DNA from: Metallyticus violacea
Lineage: Eukaryota; Arthropoda; Insecta; Mantodea; Metallyticidae
Assembly (NCBI GenBank): GCA_030762175.1
Contig: CM060838.1
Location: 15,692,001 to 15,756,000, forward strand
Direction of reading: 5' to 3'
DNA length: 64,000 nt
Positions 35,790 through 45,820 of the stretch are shown piece after piece. Position 1 is the stretch's first letter; every line of letters starts with the position of its first letter. Below the pieces are notes generated by a model. That model saw only the letters and a program-made list of their open reading frames with translations, searched no databases and had not been told where the DNA came from. The position numbers and the translations under genes were made by a program.

Positions 35790-36345
35790 GCACAGACTTC
35801 TGTGACTTTAGATAGTCCTATTTGCTAGATCAACAGAGAGCCATCATGGAATGCTACAGGATCTCAACAAGTACAGTAAAATTGCTGGTCATCTGTGAAC
35901 ATGGAGAAAACACACATCATAACTAACAGCCAAGTAACACCCATTAGAATCTACTCAGCAACTCTAAAATACTTAACAGAGTATGTCTACTTATGACAAA
36001 CAGTTGCATTTCAGTATTATATGGGCAAAGAAATCAACAAAAGAATTTCCTCAGCATGGAAATTAAAATTCATACTGATGGACAATACTTTAAGCCGAAA
36101 ACTTAGGTAGAGGTGCTGATCTCATGCATAATCCCAATATGGATGCCAAACTAGAAGCCTAACAGAAGTGGTAAAGCATTTACCAACGTAAAATGGAGCG
36201 GAAAGTACTAGGGATAAAATATCATCTGTGGAATTAAGGAAGGTGTCGGGACTAAACGACTTGGCTTGACGTGCAAACAGCCTGAAGTTACCACGGGCTC
36301 TTCATATAGGTAGAAGAGGAAGAGGGAGACCGAGATCAAATTCAG
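35790..36345 (+). pseudogene. RTE-like LINE reverse transcriptase remnant
   Basis: Broken frames read in family order. First comes a decayed active-site box (normally FADD) near 35805 and ARSTES, then LQDLNKYSKIAGH and NMEKTHIITNSQ around 35850-35935, typical of the palm. Next is an EINKRISSAWKLKF-like helix near 36030, then a YGCQTRSLTEV stretch near 36140-36170, ERKVLGIKY-like residues near 36190, and finally GRRGRGRPRS near 36310, matching the C-terminal basic GRPxxRW motif. Several stops and frameshifts interrupt it. The motif set matches RTE/BovB-like or related non-LTR elements. No ends or target duplication could be placed, so it is old. Confidence 0.75.
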
Positions 36346-36663
36346 ACACCTGCTGGAATTGCTGTCATCATTTAAAACGAATCATTCTCGTAACTTCTGA
36401 GAAAATGCGGGTACGAATTAACGCATCTCTTTGAGCGTTGCAATTTTAATGGTCATCAGTGTACTTTGCCGCAGCTTACCTGACTTCTCGCTTTTTGATT
36501 AATAAGACACTCCGTTTTTGGTTGAGTTTATGAATTGTAAGGTGTGCCTTGTTTGGGCGGAAAAATGTGTGTCACAATCTTTACGCACACCCTCTCTTCA
36601 AGTTGTTTCATGTGAGCACACTTACACAGATATAAACTCTTTTCTCATTCAAATGGCAGTATT

Positions 36664-36674
36664 TCGTGAAACTA
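36664..36674. repeat. Target-site duplication, left
   Basis: TCGTGAAACTA, exactly repeated at 36967-36977. Confidence 0.93.
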
Positions 36675-36966
36675 CCGCCACGAATGGCCGAGGTCGTTAA
36701 GATGCGGACTCTGAGCGGGATGTATGGGGTTCGAATCCCGCCAAGACCGTCCTCCCTGACTGAGATTTTTTTCCCCAGGTTTTCCTTAGTCCTCATAAAT
36801 GGCAAATGCCGGGGAGGTACCCTAAGCTTAGGCCTGGAATGTTTCCTTCCTTAAAAAAAAAAGCCTTTCCCAATATATCATTTCATTTCATGTATCATCA
36901 GTGTCACCGCCTGTGGTGCCTCATTAGTAAAAACGGGCGATAAACACTAATCAATCAATCCATCAA
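36675..36966 (+). mobile_element. SINE-A copy with exact 11-bp TSD
   Basis: Complete element: head CCGCCACGAATGGCCGAGGT, B box GGGGTTCGAATCCCGCC, CCTGACTGAG, GGTACCCTAAGCTTAGGCC and 3' end GGGCGATAAACACTAA, then a short (TCAA)n tail (36949-36966). TCGTGAAACTA flanks both sides. Confidence 0.96.
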
Positions 36967-36977
36967 TCGTGAAACTA
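36967..36977. repeat. Target-site duplication, right
   Basis: Second copy of TCGTGAAACTA. Confidence 0.93.
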
Positions 36978-38040
36978 GAAGTCATTGGCAAGTATATTAC
37001 AAAATTTTATTGATTTTAATATATATTTGTTTTTACATTTTATATTTCAAGTTACAATACAAATTTCAATATATTTGTTTTAATATTTAATTTTCACATA
37101 CTATATTGTCTTCGATAATACTGTACACAGCGCAACACAACTACTTTCGTTTCATATTCACGCTAACAGTGCGTAAAAGTCTTACATTGATATCTTTCAA
37201 CTAAGTAAATGCCTGCTTTTAGCTGTTCTTTTGACTTTTGCTTATGAACCTTTGTTCCTCTTGTGTTCCTGTTCCTCTGTATGCAAAAGAACAAATCTCT
37301 GCTCTTCATTGATACAAAGTGATCCATTGCGGTCTCCAAAATGAAAATTATATAAAATTATAGGTAAATAAATGGTTATTTGTAATAAAGACACCTAAAA
37401 TATCATTTTTGTGTGGTTGTGAAGGTGTTAAAAATACAAAATCGCAAGTGTAACCAACCGTCCCCTTGTATTGATGATGGTTGGTTACTATTTCCATAGT
37501 TCACGAGGTTTGTAACAAGACCCCAGGTTATAGTTCTTCTCTAGGTCATTACAGTATCCTCACCTGTTTGCACTGCACTTTACTTTCTGCTCGCTGAGTA
37601 ACCCACTCCACCTCCCTCAACTTCATTTCCTCTTAGCAAAAGAGTAAAAATTAAACAGTCTTAGACCGTTTTCTTCGATGAGAGCTCTTTTTTATTATTA
37701 TTTTTAAGCGTTATGACACCTCCCAAGAGAGATATTCAAATGAGTATGTTTTAAACGGCAGTTCTTGTTTCTTCTCTTCTATGTCTTTTTTCAGCAAATA
37801 CGCACTTATTCATAAAAAGTACAACTCACATTCCACGAACATTTGTTCGCTTTTACGTGTATGTTAAAATCTTATACTTTTGGTATAGCGCTTAGAAAAT
37901 TCGCCAAATGAAGAGGATTCTGTGGAGATTCAAAGAGTACTTAAAAAAGACATTTCAGTTTCTCTGTAGAGAAAGCTATATAAAAGTTCAGGAAAATAAA
38001 TTTCGGGATGCTTCTGAAAAACAAATTAAAAATATAGGGC
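36978..38040. other. Unassigned AT-rich DNA
   Basis: Nothing recognised; a T-rich stretch at 37680-37710. The A/G-rich sequence leading into the tandem repeat begins near 37900. Confidence 0.5.
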
Positions 38041-38300
38041 AACTGAAAAGAAAGCATCTAAAAAGAAGGAAGAGAGAAACAAAACAGTGCAACAAAAAGA
38101 GAGTGAAGGAAAAATAACTATAGAGTTAGAAATATGAAAAAGAAAAACATAATTGGTGGAAAGTATAGAGCAACTGAAAAAAAAAAAATCTAAAAAGAAA
38201 GACGAAAGAAACAAAATAGTGTGACACAAAGAGAACGAAAGGCAATAACTATAAAGCTAGTACTATGAAAAAGGAAAATATAATTGATGAAAAGTATGCA
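38041..38300 (+). repeat. 131-bp tandem duplication, A/G-rich
   Basis: Copy 1 begins AACTGAAAAGAAAGCATC at 38041 and copy 2 begins AACTGAAAAA at 38172. Matching landmarks in both are TCTAAAAAGAA, GAAACAAAA, GTGTGACA/GTGCAACA, AATAACTATA, ATGAAAAAG and AAAGTAT. The unit is purine-rich on the plus strand with moderate divergence, so the duplication is not recent. The Lys/Arg-rich frame over copy 1 (37908-38117) is compositional. Confidence 0.85.
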
Positions 38301-38543
38301 GAAACAGGGATAGGAAAAATTTGTGTGAAAGGGTAAAATACAAAGATAAATCGGAAGTAAATAATTTACTGTTTTAAGTAGAATAGGTATCAGATATAAA
38401 ATATAATAATTTGAAACTAGTAGAAAATAGGTAATGAATGCAGAGAACTCTGAAAGCACGAGAATATTAACGCGGTCAAAAGGTTGATTTGGAACAATGG
38501 CTGAGTTAAAGTTTCTTTAAATTTCACAGAGAACATTTTTAAT
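38301..38543. other. A/G-rich tail of the tandem block
   Basis: Composition continues to about 38470 (GATAAATCGGAAG, AGAAAATAGG), then AT-rich up to the SINE. Confidence 0.5.
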
Positions 38544-38796
38544 GGTGTTTAACGCCCGTTTTAACACTGATGATACATAAGATGAAATGATATATTGGGA
38601 AAGGATTTTTTTAAGGAAGGAAAGGTTCCAGGCCAAATTTTAGGGTACCTCCCCGGCATTTGCCAGCTATGAGGACTGAGGAAAGCCAGGAAAAAAAAAA
38701 AAAAACAGTCAGGTTGGACCGTCCTGGCGGGATTCGAACTCCAGACCTCCTGCTCACGAGTCCGCGCCTTAACGACCTCGGCCACCCGTGACGGTG
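38544..38796 (-). mobile_element. SINE-A copy with internal 3' deletion
   Basis: Minus-strand head at 38796 (CCGTCACGGGTGGCCGAGGT), B box GGAGTTCGAATCCCGCC, an expanded T tract (A run on plus at 38691-38704), CTAAAATTTGGCCTGG and 3' end GGGCGTTAAACACC. About 25 bases around the CACCGCCTGTGGTG hairpin are missing, joining AACACTGATG straight to CGTTTT. Confidence 0.93.
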
Positions 38797-40370
38797 GCTA
38801 GATATATAAATAAACTAATATTATAAGAAAAAATATGCAGGAAACGAATTTACCATAATGAAACACATTCTCAAATGCTTCCTTTGTTTAATCGCTTTAA
38901 ACTGCCTTTTTTCTCTCAAGAATTCGCTTAACTTTACAAATGTATTTCAGCTGTTGACACTAAAAGTGATACGTATTTAAATCCTCCAATTTTTAATTCC
39001 CTTTTGACATGATAAAAATTATCGATAAACTTCTATGGCTTTTCTGTGTGATCATGCGTGATCTATTGTCCCGGTAAAAACCCCATGTTAAATGACACGC
39101 ATTAAACAAATTTTTTGACCGCGGTAAATGTATTCCATTCTTGCTTAAATGTTTGCAGCAGTACGATTGACATGAGTGGATTTTCCCTCTGGATCATTGA
39201 CTTTAATGGCATAAAGGCCGACCAACAAACTGGTTACCAAGACACTAAAGGACGAGATAGCTCACTGATCACAAGAGAATCGATCGTAGTCCTATGTAGG
39301 AGTTAACTGTGCAGGAGAGAAGCGTTCCAAATATTCATCGTTAACTAAATTCACAGAAGCATGCCTGTTCTCTTGAGTGAAGGTATCTTTGATCTTTATA
39401 CTGTATCTTGTAATGTGTGGAGACAAGTAAGCATCTGGATTTCTAAGCACTAAAATCAGAATAAGGAGGAATGAAGTTATGTTGGTACTGAACTGCAGAC
39501 AAGTGGGAGAGTTACAGTAGGTCACGAACTACAAACCACCTTCTCTCCTTACGTTTTTCTCTCAAATTCTTTACATGTCGAGCGGTACTCATTTCTTACC
39601 TTGTTTTAGTTTGGGTATACCTAACTTGATTTTAAGTGCTTAAAATTCCGAAATCTGGTGATAAACATAACACAATCATTAGTGACAACCTTATCTCCTA
39701 TACGGTACGAGTTAAGAACAAGATGTCCTTTGGATTTATTCCAAACAAAAGACGGTTCGAAGTTGGAATTGTCTCGTGAAAATGTTGGGATACTGCTTTA
39801 TTTGGGAAACCTTGAATCACGTACTGAGGTGCAGCTCAACAGAAGTGTGAAAAGAGGGGTAAAATTGAATGTACGCATTTGATGATTAGATAAAATTATA
39901 TCCTTCGTGATAATAATGTTTATATAAATCTGTACACCCTTAAAAATCTAGTCTAATTTTCTTATTCCTCATTCTATTCACTGCATTATGAACCCTGGAG
40001 AGCTTCCTTATACGAAGAAGCTGTTAAAAGTATGAGTAGCATATAGGCCAAAGGTGTAATGGCGGTAATACAGTGTCTTATAGAATCTTGGCAATGATTT
40101 TAAAGTTTTGCTGTAACAATATTAATTACTTACGAATTTATTTTTGTAGTGCCTCAGGTCTGCGATTAAAGAATTTCTTAAGAATAAAGCATGTGTTTCA
40201 TTCTTCGGTGTGGATTCTTGTTTCAATCTTAATAACATTTTAAAAATAACAACTTACAAGTAGACAAGATTTCATGGTATAATTGCACGTACATTTAAAT
40301 CATAAAATATCAAAACATAAAGCTCTGTAAGTTAGAGAGCTTTTCCACAATATTTTCAATGCATTCACTG
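38797..40370. other. Unassigned AT-rich DNA
   Basis: Frames of 60-77 codons at 39115-39882 have no recognised domain. Nothing else seen. Confidence 0.5.
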
Positions 40371-40808
40371 GGACGGAGCTTATGGGCTGGTCGTTTGTGC
40401 CTAAGCGCTCCAATGCTGACAGCTCCGGGAGGAAGGGATGTGGTAAGGGTGGTACAGGACGAGGTTCCTAATATTGTTTCCTGATAGAACACCCCAACGC
40501 CGATGGAACCACCCCCCGAGAAATTCGAGCGTAGCCTTTCAGAAGGGCTACTTTCATATCAGACGCCTGGACAGAAACCTTTCCAAAGTGCAAACCACTG
40601 CCACGTCGCATCATTACATCTCATCCTGGTAATTTCGGCCCCGTATCAGAACCAAAGGAACGAAATGGATGAGCGGAAAATTTGTGGAAAGGAAAATTTC
40701 ATTCCAGCATTTGCCTAGGTGACATGATGGCCTACTCCAAGGGATTTGAACCAAGAGCCTTGCGAATGCGAGTACCAAGCGCTATTACCTAAGCCACTTC
40801 GCCAGGTT
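40371..40808 (-). mobile_element. SINE-C copy 2 (tRNA head plus shared body)
   Basis: On the minus strand, 40808-40735 reads as a tRNA-like head: GGCGAAGTGGCTTAGGTAAT contains an A box, and GGTTCAAATCCC is the B box. After a linker, the body at 40680-40384 is homologous to 16615-16907, with common landmarks TTTTCCGCTC, TTTGGTTCTGAT, CTTTGGAAAGGTTTCTG and AACGACCAGCCC in the same order and total length within a few bases (297 vs 293). The head differs from that of copy 1. No target duplication identified; opposing frames over the region are not conserved. Confidence 0.8.
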
Positions 40809-41792
40809 AATTAGTTGGAACATTGTTCACATCTTTATTTTTATTTGAAAAAAAATATGGAAAAAACAAGTTGTCTTAATAATAAGCATTGAAATTTAAA
40901 TGCATAAAATCCTCTATATTTAGGGACCATATGCCAGTCGCATATTATAAGATTGCATGTTTTTGCAAGCCATTTAGTGTCAAGTCTTTGAGTTTAGGTA
41001 TTTATGCTTAAAAACGTCTATTTAGATTTAAAATGTTTACTTTTCCCGTATATCAGAGTTTCATTTAAGACTCATAATTGCGCAGCCAACTGGAAGTCCC
41101 AGAAATTTAATTTCCGTACTCCATCTCATTTCATTGTTTTCCCTTTAGCGCTGTGCATTTGTTTTGGTACGTTTCATATACTTGCACAGCTGCGTTTTGT
41201 TTTCGTTTTCTTACGCGCTTAGCTTTCTTATTTTAAGAACTAGTTGAGTTTATATAATTAAATCGTGTAAGCTCGCTCATTTAAAAGAGTTTCGCAAGTT
41301 CAAATCCTACACGGTTAACGACACCTAGGTGAAGTGGTTGGTGCTCAAAACAAAGGCCCCTGGATTTATGTTCTTTTGTCCATACAGCTGTCGGTACAGA
41401 TTTTCGCTAAGTTATACCTGGAAATGTGAATCAACATATTTTATAAACAATTCTCTTTTTTTCTTTCCTTTTTCTTTTCCTCAATTTTGCCACATAACTC
41501 CTATAAGTTAAAAGGTCACTTTTAGAAGAATGTACCTCTGGTATAGACAACATTTGAACAGAAAAGTATCGGATTACGGAGCTTGGAGGAGGAAGCAAGT
41601 TCTCGTGTTCATCTGAATGAATTTTATTCCCAAACTTAATGAATTATTTTCTTGCAACATAATATTTCGATAAAAAGACCATATTTCATATAGTTTCGGT
41701 GCTCGTTGTTGCTAATGTTTAAATTAAAATACAATTTTATGTATTTTTATTTTGGTTTTGTTTATAAAAGGACGAAAAGTATCGCTGTATCT
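40809..41792. other. Unassigned DNA
   Basis: A sequence around 41285-41320 ending GTTCAAATCCTAC is weakly tRNA-like but lacks a credible A box. Frames at 41004-41511 are T-rich and hydrophobic without recognised domain. Confidence 0.45.
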
Positions 41793-41828
41793 TTTTAAAT
41801 ACTGTTTAACACTTGTTATTAATATATC

Positions 41829-41842
41829 ACAGTTGGTGAAAC
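41829..41842. repeat. Target-site duplication, left
   Basis: ACAGTTGGTGAAAC, exactly repeated at 42095-42108. Confidence 0.95.
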
Positions 41843-42094
41843 CGCCACGTGGCCGAGGTTGTTAAGGCGCGGACTGTGAGTGCGAGGTCTGGGATTCGAA
41901 TCCCACCAGGGTCGTCCTCCCTGACTGAGGTTTATTCCAGGTTTTCCTCAGTCCTCAAATATCGGGGAGGTACTCTAAACTTAGGTTTTTCCCAATATAT
42001 AATTTCATCTCACGCATTACCAGTGTCCACCGCCTGTGGTGCCTCAGCAGTAAAAATGGGCGTTAAACACTGTTCAAAAGAAAAAAAAAAAAAA
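41843..42094 (+). mobile_element. Young SINE-A copy with exact 14-bp TSD, nested
   Basis: Head CGCCACGTGGCCGAGGTTGT, B box GGGATTCGAATCCCACC, CCTGACTGAGG, 3' end GGGCGTTAAACACTG, then an A-rich tail ending in A15 (42081-42095). ACAGTTGGTGAAAC on both sides. It sits in the 3' region of an older, oppositely oriented SINE-A. A short central deletion removes part of CATAAATGGCAAATGCC. Confidence 0.97.
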
Positions 42095-42108
42095 ACAGTT
42101 GGTGAAAC
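42095..42108. repeat. Target-site duplication, right
   Basis: Second copy of ACAGTTGGTGAAAC. Confidence 0.95.
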
Positions 42109-42287
42109 TGATGATGAGATGAAATGATAAATTGGAAAATATTGTTTTTTTTAACCATGTTTGAAGTTTAGATTACCTCTCCGTCATTTGTTATTGATAA
42201 GCACTAAGGGAAAAAAAAATCCTCATTTAGACAGGCATCGACCACAAACTTCTCATTCATGAATCTGTGACTGCACATTTGGAGATA

Positions 42288-42799
42288 ATAAATAATATTA
42301 ATAATTAGGAACATTTCAATATAGAGTATTGCAAGCCATTATATCTTAGATGGACCAATAATGTGAAATGCTTTTCTAACCTAATTGACCATAATAGAGT
42401 TATGGGCAAAGCTTTAATGGGCCCCTTCACGTAGGTGACTTCAGAAGTTTAAATAAAACATTGATATATATTTTAGATATTAAGAAAGTCCTCAAAATTT
42501 AAACACATTTTGTTTAAAATCATTATTATTTTATAAAAGTAAATCTTGAGTGGTTATATTGCGTTAAAAGAAAAATGTGAACAAACTAAACAATTAGTTT
42601 ACTTAATTTTATTAAACGATCAATATAAATTCCATCAACGTAATCTTTCGGAGAGTTTCTCTTACCTTTCTGCATGTGGTGATAGGGCGACAAGCTTCCC
42701 GAATTCCTTTTTTATTATATATTAGGAAAATAATCTTATAATATTCTCTAAACAGCGATATATAAAAACAAAAACTTAAAAAAAAAACTTTAATACTAA
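42288..42799. other. Unassigned AT-rich DNA
   Basis: Nothing recognised. The lower-coordinate end of the adjoining transposase remnant is not sharply defined, so part of this stretch may belong to it. Confidence 0.5.
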
Positions 42800-42867
42800 A
42801 TTAAAAAAGCAATGACAATTGTAAAACTCTTTTTGAAGGTTTGTGTAACATAGCCGTATAAAAAGTA

Positions 42868-42875
42868 ATCTGAGG
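42868..42875. repeat. Probable target-site duplication, left
   Basis: ATCTGAGG here and ATCCGAGG at 42935-42942, one mismatch, flank the SINE-A tail fragment inside the transposase remnant. Confidence 0.7.
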
Positions 42876-42934
42876 ATGGGGTTTTTTTAATGGTGTTTAA
42901 CGCCCATTTTTACTACTGAGACACCACAGGTGGT
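42876..42934 (-). mobile_element. 5'-truncated SINE-A (tail only) inside transposase
   Basis: Only the last 45 or so bases of SINE-A remain (CCACCTGTGGTGTCTCAGTA on the minus strand, through GGGCGTTAAACACC), followed by an A-rich tail. Extreme 5' truncation of this kind is typical of target-primed reverse transcription. Confidence 0.85.
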
Positions 42935-43110
42935 ATCCGAGGGTGTAAGGTCAGATGAGTGGGCTGGCCATACGATAGACTCAACATGTTCAATATACTG
43001 TCGCGGAATTTGTCGTTTAGTAATTCACTGTATTGCAAGGTGTGGCGATGCCCCATCTTGTTGGTACCACATTTTTACCGTACACTTTGAGGAACATTTA
43101 CCAAGAGTGT

Positions 43111-43879
43111 AAGTAATTCATTCCTTATTATTTATCTAGTTTTAGTATTACTCTTTCTAATGCAAAAACTGAATTAAATGGTGTTTTAAGCACATTATAA
43201 CTTTTCAAGAATTTATTTTAGAAATAAAGTACAAACGCTACTTAATTTGATGAGGAATATCTAAATATCTAACACCATCATTCCAGTTAAAACTTTTAAA
43301 CACGACCCCGGAGCTCCGCAAGGAAACTAATTAAAAGTTTGCTCATTCACCCATCCTGCAGTAAGTTTTGAAAAAAGTCAGCGTTGTTTTTGGTCCATTT
43401 GAGAACTATTGGCTTGTAACACTTTATATGGGGCATTCAGTACTTGCGAATTATTTTAGATTTTTATCACAAGAGGGTCTGAAATTACCGATAAATTCAG
43501 AACGTAGTGAGTGAATTTGTCTGGAAAGTTCAGACCCTGGAGTAATATTTATTAGGACTATTTCACGAATAAAATAAGAATTTAATTATATTTCCTCTAA
43601 ACTTGGCTTACAAAATTGTAATGATTGTATGTTTGTACTTAACCTTTTCAAGCAATGTTGAAGAATGTTGTCAGTAATGCCAATAAAGAGGAGAAAAATA
43701 CGGATTTGCTACTATTTCATGAATAGAATAATAATAAAAGTGATATATATTTGAATTCGCGCACAGACCATTAACATTTGCTATACTTATGAATATCCAT
43801 TCTATTCAGAAACCGTGAAACTGAAATGGACAAAAGTGGACTATTACAATCGCCACCATTCGATTTTCTAATACCAACT

Positions 43880-43924
<45 letters not shown>

Positions 43925-45181
43925 TACACCGTGTCTCAGATGTTCTTTGAAATCTGTGGTTTGGAATTGATAAAATCGATTTGTACATTTGAGTATCACC
44001 AAAACGCTTTGAAGAAGGCTCCATTTTGCGTTATGACTGTCGATTATCCATCTTTTTTTTATTAGTAGTTCCCCACCGCCTCTAGCAAAAGTGTTCGGGA
44101 ATTATATAGTGGAGGTATACAGTTGACTACACTGAACACACGACAAATGCACGTCGCGTCATAAAACAAATTTGATAATTCTTTTCGATAATTTCATTCC
44201 GTAATCCGGTTGTTGTTTGTTAAAATTTAAAATTTTGTTGTTTTATTGGTCGATTTTAAGATGACGTCACATGAGTGAAATAGTTTTTATAATTATTTTA
44301 AAATATATAACATATATTTTATTATAAGCTGAAAGTAGCATTAGTCATAAATAAAGAAATCAGAAAATCTTACTTCATCTTTTAAATCCATTAGATAATT
44401 TCCTTATTCGTAATGCTTAGCAATATCTTCCTCGCACCATGAAATATAGCTTTGTTATTAAAATTCGATCCTGGATCTGATATTAAATAATATAGCAACG
44501 GAACGTTCAGTTCTACGTCTATGTGTCTTAATTAAAGGGCATTTACGTCTTTTTTTAAAGCTATATCTCCTGAGTGTAAAGTTTTCCGAGGTCACCGCAC
44601 TGAACAACAATACAACTACTCTGCAATTTCATACGCTACAGTCTACTATATTATGTGCATCAAAATAGCGCCAGATTATCAACAATGCCTAAATTACTGG
44701 AAAACGAAAAGACTAATTTATTATGTCGTATTGTACAGTATAAAAGTTCTAGAATTATTATTTAGCAGAAGTTTTAATCTTTTTATTACGATTATAATTT
44801 ATTATAATTTACAGTAATTGATTATTACACATACCGTGCACAAATGTGCTTATTGCATTTTGTTTCGGACATACTTTCAGTGTGAGTTCTAAAAGTTATT
44901 ATATTTTAGGTGGTAAATTCCGTTTCGTAAAGATAATTTTCGCTAATGGTAAAAAATTTCAATATACTCGCAGTTATTTGGTAAACACTTATCATGTTAC
45001 GCAAGTAATACTTTGGCTATTGTATATAACTGGGGATTTTAAATGATATGGATTTTTCTCTTTATTAATCATCCCCAATTTAAGATTGTGGATGTCATAT
45101 TCTTTTGAAAAAGACATAAAAACAATTAGATCTTTGATTATTTTCAGTCAGTGAGAAAACAAACGAAATAAAAAAAAGTAA
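43111..45181. other. Unassigned AT-rich DNA
   Basis: Contains the (AG)n tract listed separately. The block around 44040-44110 is mildly GC-richer. No gene or repeat family recognised. Confidence 0.5.
43885..43921 (+). repeat. (AG)n microsatellite
   Basis: About 18 uninterrupted AG units. Confidence 0.97.
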
Positions 45182-45262
45182 TGAACGAGAGTCGAACTCC
45201 AAAACAAATGACCATCTCTTACTCGAAAGCTAATGTCATAACCATAGCGCCAGAGTGATACG
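45182..45262 (-). mobile_element. tRNA-like sequence, possible SINE head
   Basis: Minus strand reads CACTCTGGCGCTATGGTTAT (A-box-like) and, 45 bases later, GAGTTCGACTCTCG, a good B box. Spacing fits a tRNA, but the acceptor stem does not pair cleanly. No body or tail from the three main SINE families follows. Probably the head of another old tRNA-derived element. Confidence 0.5.
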
Positions 45263-45694
45263 TTCAGAAGCGTCCCTGCGTTATCGTGTGTTATGCTTTC
45301 GAGGGTATCATCATTCGTCAGTGGAGTATTGGTGCTTTGGAAGCTTAAATTCGAAGCTTAACTTCGAACTTTGAACAGACAAGCTATACGTTTACTATCC
45401 CAAATTACTTATATACGACATCTCTACACTCTCTGAAAGTATTTCGGTGTATGTATATGCTATTGATCTTAAAAATCTAAACTTTTGCATTTTTTTAGTG
45501 CGAAAAGTTATAAAAAATAGCATGGTTTTATTCTGTTGCACATGTTTGCGCTCTAGTGATCATTAGCAGTTGTTGTAGAGAGCCATGGATTTAACTAATG
45601 CTGTCCTCGTCCGTTATCACGTTCTTCTCTCATTTCTGTTTAAATTAGAAGTATGGGTAAGATGAGATAGGTTCGCCGTTCCGTGCTTGGAGGA

Positions 45695-45788
45695 AGACAA
45701 GGTAGCTCAGTTGGTTAGAGCGACAGCCCATAAGGTTGAAGTTTCCTGGTTAGAATCCCGGCCGTGCCCGAAAATTTTCAAGTGTGAT

Positions 45789-45817
<29 letters not shown>
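45695..45817 (+). mobile_element. Short tRNA-derived retroposon with A21 tail
   Basis: GGTAGCTCAGTTGGTTAGAGCG is a textbook tRNA D-arm/A box, and GGTTAGAATCCCGGC a slightly altered B box. A CAT sits in the anticodon position (CAGCCCATAAGG). About 35 bases later comes an uninterrupted run of 21 A (45797-45817). The small size and poly-A make it a simple tRNA-derived SINE or tRNA retropseudogene, distinct from SINE-A/B/C. No convincing target duplication. Confidence 0.75.

Positions 45818-45820
<3 letters not shown>

Larger units (their letters stand above)
41793..42287 (-). mobile_element. Old SINE-A copy split by a younger SINE-A
   Basis: Two pieces, 41793-41842 and 42109-42287, join into one diverged minus-strand SINE-A once the insert and its second target copy are set aside. 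The right piece keeps the ATGAGATGAAATGATAAATTGG, AAGTTTAGATTACCTC and CAGGCATCGACCACAAAC stretches. The left piece keeps GTTTAACACTTGTTATTA. The tRNA head is badly eroded (TCATTCATGAATCTGTGAC). Confidence 0.85.
42800..43110 (-). pseudogene. Mariner-like transposase remnant interrupted by a SINE tail
   Basis: From 43080 downward the minus strand reads MWYQQDGASPHLAIQ, the second catalytic Asp motif (QQDGAxPH) of mariner-type DDE transposases. Next come a TGA, about 22 codons, and WPAHSSDLTPSD, the third catalytic motif, ending at 42935. After a 59-bp SINE-A tail fragment the same frame resumes as YFLYGYVTQTFKK, the expected continuation of the PSDYxLxGY motif. About 15 further codons are readable before a stop. 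Neither inverted repeats nor the N-terminal half was found. This family differs in sequence from those at 8162 and at 18302/31928. Confidence 0.82.

Noticed and set aside
37908..38117. Lys/Arg-rich 69-codon frame resembling a nuclear basic protein
   Set aside because: It is a translation of an A/G-rich tandem repeat; composition explains it.
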